Below are positions 22,671 to 27,324 of a stretch of DNA of 27,324 bases, piece after piece (within the stretch, counting starts at the first letter, position 1; every line of letters starts with the position of its first letter). Both the position numbers and the translations under genes were made by a program. The notes beneath the pieces were generated by a model, which saw only the letters and a program-made list of their open reading frames with translations, made no database searches and had not been told where the DNA came from. The DNA is from a virus, in IMG/VR virus record IMGVR_UViG_3300030399_000069, positions 1-27,324 of that record; one strand, 5' to 3'.

Positions 22671-24155
22671 TTAAAATTTCCTCTTGGTTCTAATACCAAA
22701 TATTTGTTTGTATTTTTCTAGTTGACTATTCCCATTTTCTGCAAATTTTGCAGGGTCTTTAACAAATAAACTAGACATATTCATTTGATAATGAGAAGGA
22801 TATGGATTTTTTTTATATTCTATAACTCTTACTAAATATTTTAAAGCTTCTACTGCATCATAATGTCCATCATCTGTACTGCGAGCAAAACCTTTTCTTT
22901 GTTTATCCCATCGAACATTTTTTAAATGTCTTATCAAGGTTACACATCTTGGATGAATAATAATTTTTTTATTTCCAATCATTATACGAAGATTATTAAT
23001 CATAGCATCTGCATCGTCTTTTCTTGCTATTTGAAAATCTACTCCTTCTTCTTTGGAGAATAATTTTCTGCTATGCATGTATATTTCTTGGGTCAATATA
23101 TAACTAATATCACTTACTCTTATGTGTGGTGCTCGATATTCCAAAGATATTGGATTAGTCCAAAGTTCTTTTTCTTTTCTATTAATTTCTTTTGCAAGAT
23201 GTTCAATAGTCATGTCTTTGTCTTGAAAATTAATAACTGTTTCATCTTCTATAATAACTTTATCAGCTCTAAAATCATAATAGCCATAAAGAACTACAGT
23301 AAGATCTTTTCCACCAGTATCCATGCCTTCATATGCATCAAAAAATGGAGGTTTTGGCCATTCTTTTACAATTTCTTTTTCTAAGGCACTATCAAATTCA
23401 GGTATTACAGAAGTTTTAGAATCTTTAATTATTTCACAATATAATTCCCTACGAGCTTCATCCGTATTAATTCCACCCAATTCTGCTATAAGTTCTTCTT
23501 TTTGTTCTGGAGTAATGCGTGGATTATCATCTATTGTTTTCATTATTAGTGAACCACGTTGTTCAGCTTCTTGGATATAATCTAAAAATTCATGATCTGA
23601 TTCTTTTGGAGGAGTAGAAGCTAAAATTCCTTTACCTTTAGTGATAAGAGTTGTCGGCAAAAGAATACTTTTTATCATATTTTTTAAATCGTCACAACTA
23701 CCAGCTTCATCGATCATCCAAATATCGCTGTCACCACCACGAAGTTTTTCAGCATGACCGCTATCACTACCAGCTAATTGAATTTCAGAACCATTATTGA
23801 AATAATATATATAATCTTTTTGTCTGAATTCTGGTTTTATATCACTTGGACAATCTTCTATTAGTTGTCGTAAAATTGGTCTAACGTTATTATTAACTTG
23901 TAACTTTGTTGGTGAAACAAGTTTAACTACTGCATTTGGTTTTCTTATACATTGTTCCAAAGCTAGAACACATAACGTATAAGTCTTTCCTTGACGACGA
24001 GATAAAAGCCAAGTCATTATTTTATGCTTAGAATTATAATAAAGATCATATAATTCTTTTTGAGTCTTGTCTAATTTAAAAGAAAGCATTCCATTACGCC
24101 ACAATTGTTCGCGTGCTGCTCTTTTAATTTCTTCTTTTTCAGTTAGAATTGTCAT
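22671..24155 (-). CDS. terL: Terminase large subunit
   Basis: The start at 24155 (MTILTEKEEIKRAAREQLW) has AAGGG five bases upstream and is preferred to an in-frame TTG at 24170. The 494-residue product has the packaging ATPase: Walker A SRRQGKT (about 52-58), Walker B DIWMIDEAG (D149, E150) and a coupling motif ILASTPP. The nuclease part has the acidic residues of the RNase H-like fold: YEGMDTGGKDL (D279) and DDGHYDAVEALKYL (D433). This motor pumps and cuts concatemeric DNA at the portal. It overlaps the preceding small-terminase-like gene by 17 bases, as usual in such pairs. Confidence 0.95.
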   Translation of the reverse strand: MTILTEKEEIKRAAREQLWRNGMLSFKLDKTQKELYDLYYNSKHKIMTWLLSRRQGKTYTLCVLALEQCIRKPNAVVKLVSPTKLQVNNNVRPILRQLIEDCPSDIKPEFRQKDYIYYFNNGSEIQLAGSDSGHAEKLRGGDSDIWMIDEAGSCDDLKNMIKSILLPTTLITKGKGILASTPPKESDHEFLDYIQEAEQRGSLIMKTIDDNPRITPEQKEELIAELGGINTDEARRELYCEIIKDSKTSVIPEFDSALEKEIVKEWPKPPFFDAYEGMDTGGKDLTVVLYGYYDFRADKVIIEDETVINFQDKDMTIEHLAKEINRKEKELWTNPISLEYRAPHIRVSDISYILTQEIYMHSRKLFSKEEGVDFQIARKDDADAMINNLRIMIGNKKIIIHPRCVTLIRHLKNVRWDKQRKGFARSTDDGHYDAVEALKYLVRVIEYKKNPYPSHYQMNMSSLFVKDPAKFAENGNSQLEKYKQIFGIRTKRKF

Positions 24156-24564
24156 TTGTCCCTTCAACAAGGGCTAAAAGTTCTTCATTACTCATATTTT
24201 GAGTTTTTAATTCGATAACTTTTGGAGAATTTCTCGAAGCAGTCAATACTTTTGAAAATATTTCTACTCGTCTTGCTTCTTCTAATGTTAATTCTCTTCC
24301 ACTACTAATATCTCTGAGCTTTTCGAGTTGCATTACACATATTGCTTCCTCAGAACTTGTTAAAAATTTTTGTCCCAATGATTTATCATCTTTTAAAATT
24401 GGAACTGATGATTCTAAAAGTTGTTTGAGGTGATCACGTTCTTCTTCAAGTTTTTTTAATTTCTTTGACAGATTTAATATGGTACTATTTTGTGCTTCAG
24501 CATATGCTTGCAATTGACTCATTTCTTTATATTGCAATATGGTTTTACTAAAGCCATCAGACAT
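24139..24564 (-). CDS. Probable terminase small subunit
   Basis: This 141-residue protein begins MSDGFSKTILQYKEMSQLQA and has a coiled coil at about 25-50 (LSKKLKKLEEERDHLKQLLE). A helical segment with ISSGRELTLEEARRVEIFSK follows, then an acidic tail. The assignment rests mainly on its position right before and overlapping TerL and on its size; the 'R-E-LTLEEARR-EI' segment resembles proteins found there in other phages. A DNA-binding helix-turn-helix is not obvious. It overlaps the end of the HNH gene by 8 bases. It could be another packaging accessory protein. Confidence 0.55.
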   Translation of the reverse strand: MSDGFSKTILQYKEMSQLQAYAEAQNSTILNLSKKLKKLEEERDHLKQLLESSVPILKDDKSLGQKFLTSSEEAICVMQLEKLRDISSGRELTLEEARRVEIFSKVLTASRNSPKVIELKTQNMSNEELLALVEGTNDNSN

Positions 24565-25192
24565 TATATTTATTACCTTTGCTACAATTTTGAGATTCAG
24601 TTAATATTTGTAAGTTTTCTGGTACATGAAGTCCTGATATATTTTTACCTTGTAATGGAATAATATGATCTACTTCAAATAAAATTCCTAAACTATCAGT
24701 CATAAGTTTTGCATAAGTATAGTATTCTTCTATTTTTAACCAATCATCAAATGTTAACCATTTTGGTGTTCTTTGTAATTTTAATGCCCTACGTTTAGCT
24801 GCTGATGCATTTTTTTTAGCTTTATCTGCAGTTTTATAGCATTTTTTTGAATATTCGTTAAATTGTTTACGATTATTTTTACTATATTTTGCTTGTTTTT
24901 CTTTTAAAGAAGATTCATAATTTTTATGCCAGTAAATTCTATTTCTTTTATTAATTTCTTCTTTGTTTGTCATATAATATTCAATTTGATAGTTTTTATA
25001 TTCTTTAGTATCTTTAATTTTATTGTATCGGTCTTTAAAATATTTATCAGAACGTTTTTTATTTTCAATTCTATATTTAGAATCACAGTCTTTACATTTA
25101 TACTGCAATAGATCTTTAGTTGTTTTTGATTTTGCAAAACAAGACAAAGACTTTATTTCTAAACATTTAGCGCATAATTTATTATCTAGCAT
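24557..25192 (-). CDS. HNH homing endonuclease
   Basis: This 211-residue protein has an N-terminal zinc finger (CAKCLEIKSLSCF then CKDC, residues 7-37) and a long, very basic Tyr/Asn/Lys-rich linker. The HNH domain at the C-terminus contains LFEVDHIIPLQGKNISGLHV, PENLQILTES and NCSKGNK. The D-H pair, the central Asn and the final N-x-x-K are all present, so it should be active. It overlaps the upstream membrane-protein gene by 11 bases and the small-terminase-like gene by 8, so it is tightly spliced into the packaging operon. Confidence 0.9.
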   Translation of the reverse strand: MLDNKLCAKCLEIKSLSCFAKSKTTKDLLQYKCKDCDSKYRIENKKRSDKYFKDRYNKIKDTKEYKNYQIEYYMTNKEEINKRNRIYWHKNYESSLKEKQAKYSKNNRKQFNEYSKKCYKTADKAKKNASAAKRRALKLQRTPKWLTFDDWLKIEEYYTYAKLMTDSLGILFEVDHIIPLQGKNISGLHVPENLQILTESQNCSKGNKYNV

Positions 25193-25469
25193 TTATTCCA
25201 CGCATCCCTTGAGCCATTTTCATGCTTGCTAAAGCACTTTTAATAGAATCTATATCTTTGTTTTTAAAATCAATATCTTCTGTAAGTTTTGCTAATTGTT
25301 TTTCAATAGCAACTAATTTAGAATCATTTGTTTTAAATTCAAAAAATGACACGATAGAGCCCAATACTAATAAAATTACAGCATCTTCGTATCCAGAAGG
25401 ACGAACTAAGACCTTAATGAAATAGAGACATAATAGAGCTAGGAATATAGTACTTTTAGTTTTTTGCAT
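25182..25469 (-). CDS. Small two-helix membrane protein with coiled coil
   Basis: The start at 25469 (MQKTKSTIFLALLCLYF) is chosen because GGAG lies seven bases upstream; a GTG at 25544 would add 25 residues with a poorer signal. The 95-residue product has two hydrophobic segments (about 6-22 and 29-45) separated by a short polar loop. A charged coiled coil follows (about 50-82, EKQLAKLTEDIDFKNKDIDS) and a tail rich in Met and Gly. Two helices plus a charged C-terminus would suit a class II holin, but a virion or membrane-anchor role is equally possible. It is the first gene after promoter copy 25582-25602. Confidence 0.65.
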   Translation of the reverse strand: MQKTKSTIFLALLCLYFIKVLVRPSGYEDAVILLVLGSIVSFFEFKTNDSKLVAIEKQLAKLTEDIDFKNKDIDSIKSALASMKMAQGMRGINAR

Positions 25470-25581
25470 TATTATCTCCATTAAATTTTTTAAAACTTTA
25501 GAAACTATATTAGCTTGAGCCACTGTTTGGGGTACATAGACCACCTTTTTGCCCTAAGTAAGGCTGTTAGCACGCTTCATG

Positions 25582-25602
25582 TCTCTAATATATAGTTGTT
25601 AA
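25582..25602 (-). promoter_or_regulatory. Proposed phage promoter heading the packaging operon
   Basis: The minus strand carries TTAACAACTATATATTAGA plus two bases, identical over 21 bases to the copy at 11456-11476. It lies upstream of the first packaging-operon gene, and its mirror copy at 25632-25650 points the other way. Together they make a divergent control region with 29 bases between. Confidence 0.7.
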
Positions 25603-25631
25603 TAGTGATAAATAGATAATATCCATGGTAG

Positions 25632-25650
25632 TTAACAACTATCTATATGC
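25632..25650 (+). promoter_or_regulatory. Proposed phage promoter for the plus-strand cluster
   Basis: TTAACAACTATCTATATGC on the plus strand matches the minus-strand copies at the first 11 bases and the following TATA. Its last bases include the ATG of the zinc-ribbon gene. It is the only copy found on the plus strand and sits before the only plus-strand gene group, which strongly supports a directional promoter. Confidence 0.65.
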
Positions 25651-25793
25651 TAAAAAAGACTTCCTCAACGTGTCCTAAGTGTGCGATTTATATGGAATTA
25701 GTCAAAGGAAATACTTGGTTTAAATGTTCCATTTGCGGATATATGATTAAAGTTGAAAAGATTATAATAAAGAAGTATAATAAGATAAAATGA
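25647..25793 (+). CDS. Small zinc-ribbon protein
   Basis: This 48-residue frame reads MLKKTSSTCPKCAIYMELVK, then WFKCSICGYMIKV and a basic tail (KKYNKIK). Two CxxC pairs (Cys9/12 and Cys27/30) spaced like a zinc ribbon are clear. There is no ribosome binding site before the ATG, and the start lies within the proposed promoter, so the message may be leaderless; the next in-frame ATG would lose the first Cys pair. The stop overlaps the GIY-YIG ATG as ATGA. Zinc ribbons bind nucleic acid or proteins, and a regulatory role is only a guess. Confidence 0.6.
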   Translation: MLKKTSSTCPKCAIYMELVKGNTWFKCSICGYMIKVEKIIIKKYNKIK

Positions 25794-26461
25794 CTATTTA
25801 TAAAATCACATGTATTATAACTAATAAACACTATATAGGTCAAACTGTTCAAAAAACAGATAAACGTATACGAGATCATTTTAAACCTTATAATTTAAAA
25901 AAGAAATCCAAAGTTCCATTTCTATTAAAGCAAGCAATATTGAAATATGGTAAAGAAAATTTTAAATGGACTATATTAGATATAGCAAATAATATAGAAG
26001 AATTGAATGAAAAAGAAAGATATTGGATTAAAACTCTAAATACTGTAAGTCCAAATGGTTATAATTTACAATTAGGTGGTAATAGTGGTGGAAAATTTTC
26101 AGAAGAACTAATTTTAAAACATAAAGAAATATATAATATTAATCCAGAATTAAGAAACTTAATAAGTCAATATAGCAAAAATAATTGGTCTAAAGAAGAA
26201 TATAGAAAAAAAATAAGTAAATCAAGAAAAGAAAATTGGAATGATTCTTCTTATAGAATTAAACAACATGAAAGTAGATTAAAAAGTTGGGAATCAAGAA
26301 AAACTGCATATTTGGCAATAAACCCAGAATCAAATATGTCTTGTTTTTATAAAAATAATAATGAATTAAAAGATAATAATTATAAAAGAGATTCTATATA
26401 TAGAGCTATAAAAAATAATGCATTATATAAAGGATTTTATTGGAGAATTTATGGAAAATAA
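25790..26461 (+). CDS. GIY-YIG homing endonuclease
   Basis: This 223-residue protein starts MTIYKITCIITNKHYIGQTV, the GIY-YIG motif with following Lys/Arg residues. LKYGKENFKWTILDI, an ELNEKERYWIKTLNT catalytic-Glu region and NGYNLQLGGNSGG follow. The middle is Lys/Ser-rich (NUMOD3-like), and the C-terminus has SIYRAIKNNALYKGFYWRIY, similar to the tail of the portal-associated enzyme. It overlaps the zinc-ribbon gene by 4 bases and the M15 peptidase gene by 11. Its first 100 residues resemble those of the minus-strand GIY-YIG enzyme, so the two are related. Confidence 0.9.
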   Translation: MTIYKITCIITNKHYIGQTVQKTDKRIRDHFKPYNLKKKSKVPFLLKQAILKYGKENFKWTILDIANNIEELNEKERYWIKTLNTVSPNGYNLQLGGNSGGKFSEELILKHKEIYNINPELRNLISQYSKNNWSKEEYRKKISKSRKENWNDSSYRIKQHESRLKSWESRKTAYLAINPESNMSCFYKNNNELKDNNYKRDSIYRAIKNNALYKGFYWRIYGK

Positions 26462-26858
26462 ATTAATAGCATTAGAACAATATGCTATGGGTAGAGATAA
26501 ATTATATCCATTAGATTGGACAGATGAAGTAAAAAATAATGCAATAAAATTGTTAGATATTATAAATACTTTTTTAACTGAATTAGGTATAGAGGAAGCA
26601 ATTGTAAGTAGTGGTTTTCGTCCACCAGCTATTAATAATAAGACCACAAATGCAGCTAAACGAAGTTATCATATGATTGGTTTAGCGATAGATTTAAAAG
26701 ATAATGAACAACAAAATTTAGGAAAATTAGTAGCGTCAAGGCCAGATTTACTCAAAAAATATAATTTATGGTTAGAAGATCTAAATCATACTAAATATTG
26801 GGTTCATTTAGATATTGGAACAAGAGCTGATAGACCAAGTCGTGTGTTTCTACCTTAA
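26451..26858 (+). CDS. M15-type peptidase, probable endolysin
   Basis: The start at 26451 (MENKLIALEQYAMGRDKLYP) is chosen for the GGAG five bases ahead; it lies inside the end of the GIY-YIG gene. The 135-residue protein has the zinc peptidase motifs SSGFRPPAINN and SYHMIGLAIDL (His and Asp ligands) and WVHLDIG (third ligand His). These match the M15 D-Ala-D-Ala carboxypeptidase-like fold used by L-alanyl-D-glutamate endolysins such as that of T5. There is no signal peptide, so it would depend on a holin. It ends overlapping, tail to tail, with the SLOG gene by 3 bases. Confidence 0.85.
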   Translation: MENKLIALEQYAMGRDKLYPLDWTDEVKNNAIKLLDIINTFLTELGIEEAIVSSGFRPPAINNKTTNAAKRSYHMIGLAIDLKDNEQQNLGKLVASRPDLLKKYNLWLEDLNHTKYWVHLDIGTRADRPSRVFLP

Positions 26859-27217
26859 AGTCTTTCTTTCATAGGTAATATTATTTCATAAATTGGTTTA
26901 TTTAATTTAAGCATTTGTTCTTTCATATTTTTAGAACCTTTACTTTGTCCATCCCAAATCAATAAAAGTTTATCTGCATATTCTGCCATTTGTTTATTTC
27001 TGATAGGTCCAGCACTTTTGCCATATTTATCCCAATCAGCTTTAAATATTTTAACTTTTCTTAAAGATATTTTAGCTGCATATTCTCCAGACTTATCAAC
27101 TCCACCTGCCCCTCCAGATACTATTTCTTCTGGTTCAATATGAAATTGATTAAACAATCCAAAAATGAAAGCGGGACAAGCTTTTATAGTTCTTGAACCG
27201 GCAATGATTAACTTCAT
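26855..27217 (-). CDS. SLOG-fold protein, DUF2493/YspA-like
   Basis: This 120-residue protein contains MKLIIAGSRTIK at the start, EEIVSGGAGGVDKSGEYAAK (phosphate-binding Gly-rich loop), FKADWDKYGKSAGPIRNKQM and ADKLLLIWDGQSKGSKNM. This is the ordered motif set of cpYpsA-related SLOG proteins, a Rossmann-like fold thought to bind nucleotides or nucleotide-derived signals. Many phages carry one; its role there is unproven. The ATG overlaps the stop of the upstream gene as ATGA, and both genes end in MKERL. Confidence 0.88.
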   Translation of the reverse strand: MKLIIAGSRTIKACPAFIFGLFNQFHIEPEEIVSGGAGGVDKSGEYAAKISLRKVKIFKADWDKYGKSAGPIRNKQMAEYADKLLLIWDGQSKGSKNMKEQMLKLNKPIYEIILPMKERL

Positions 27218-27233
27218 AATCTTTCTTTCATAG
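26861..27233. repeat. 14-base direct repeat at two gene ends
   Basis: The plus-strand sequence TCTTTCTTTCATAG occurs at 26861-26874 and 27220-27233. On the minus strand each copy encodes MKER just before a stop (MKERL-TAA in the SLOG gene, MKERL-TGA in the upstream gene). The interval between holds exactly one gene. Confidence 0.55.
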
Positions 27234-27324
27234 AACTAATAAGAACCATATTCTTCCAAACTTTTATGAATGGAACTTGTCCTTCTTTTAATTCTAATTC
27301 AAAATAATCACCTTGTGCTGGTTT
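27214..27324 (-). CDS. Hypothetical protein, N-terminus beyond window
   Basis: Only the last 36 codons are present, reading ...KPAQGDYFELELKEGQVPF, then IKVWKNMVLISSMKERL and TGA. No family was recognised from so little. Its stop overlaps the start of the SLOG gene as ATGA, so the two are probably cotranscribed. Confidence 0.6.
   Translation of the reverse strand, partial: KPAQGDYFELELKEGQVPFIKVWKNMVLISSMKERL

Overview
The window is part of an AT-rich genome of a tailed double-stranded DNA phage (Caudoviricetes). It contains a large terminase, a P22-type portal, a scaffold, an HK97-type major capsid protein and several long fibre-like proteins. No ribosomal RNA, tRNA, CRISPR array or transposon was seen. 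Genes use the standard code and mostly start behind AAGGA-type ribosome binding sites. The host cannot be named from the sequence. Coding is dense: no stretch of more than about 180 bases lacks a gene.

Almost everything lies on the minus strand and reads right to left as a structural region. The order is: a small membrane protein, an HNH endonuclease, a probable small terminase, TerL (22671-24155), portal (20572-22668), and a GIY-YIG endonuclease. Next come three short virion-type proteins, a 1107-residue fibre, a glycine-rich adhesin-like protein, a fibre accessory protein, a permuted NlpC/P60-like hydrolase, a one-helix membrane protein and an endonuclease VII-type HNH gene. Then follow the scaffold (11498-12496), a pair of related small virion proteins (one carrying an ice-binding-type DUF3494 domain) and the major capsid protein (8537-9784), which ends at a clear terminator. 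After that come an HNH/Mom-like fusion gene, four small unknown genes, a small structural protein, an 832-residue fibre with a C1q-like tip, four short genes and another fibre cut by the left edge.

On the right is a short divergent plus-strand cluster: a zinc-ribbon protein, a GIY-YIG endonuclease and an M15-type peptidase that is probably the endolysin. It is followed by minus-strand genes for a SLOG/DUF2493 protein and the end of an unknown gene.

Three observations stand out. (1) A 19-21 nt motif, TTAACAACTATATATTAGA, lies in front of four minus-strand gene blocks and, inverted, in front of the plus-strand cluster; it looks like a phage-specific promoter. (2) The GIY-YIG gene after the portal sits between two copies of the portal's last codons. 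They encode nearly the same peptide but differ at mostly synonymous sites, the mark of a homing-gene insertion that brought a recoded end. (3) An ice-binding-type domain is inserted into one of two paralogous proteins next to the capsid gene. Five endonuclease domains in 27 kb make this an unusually heavily invaded phage region.
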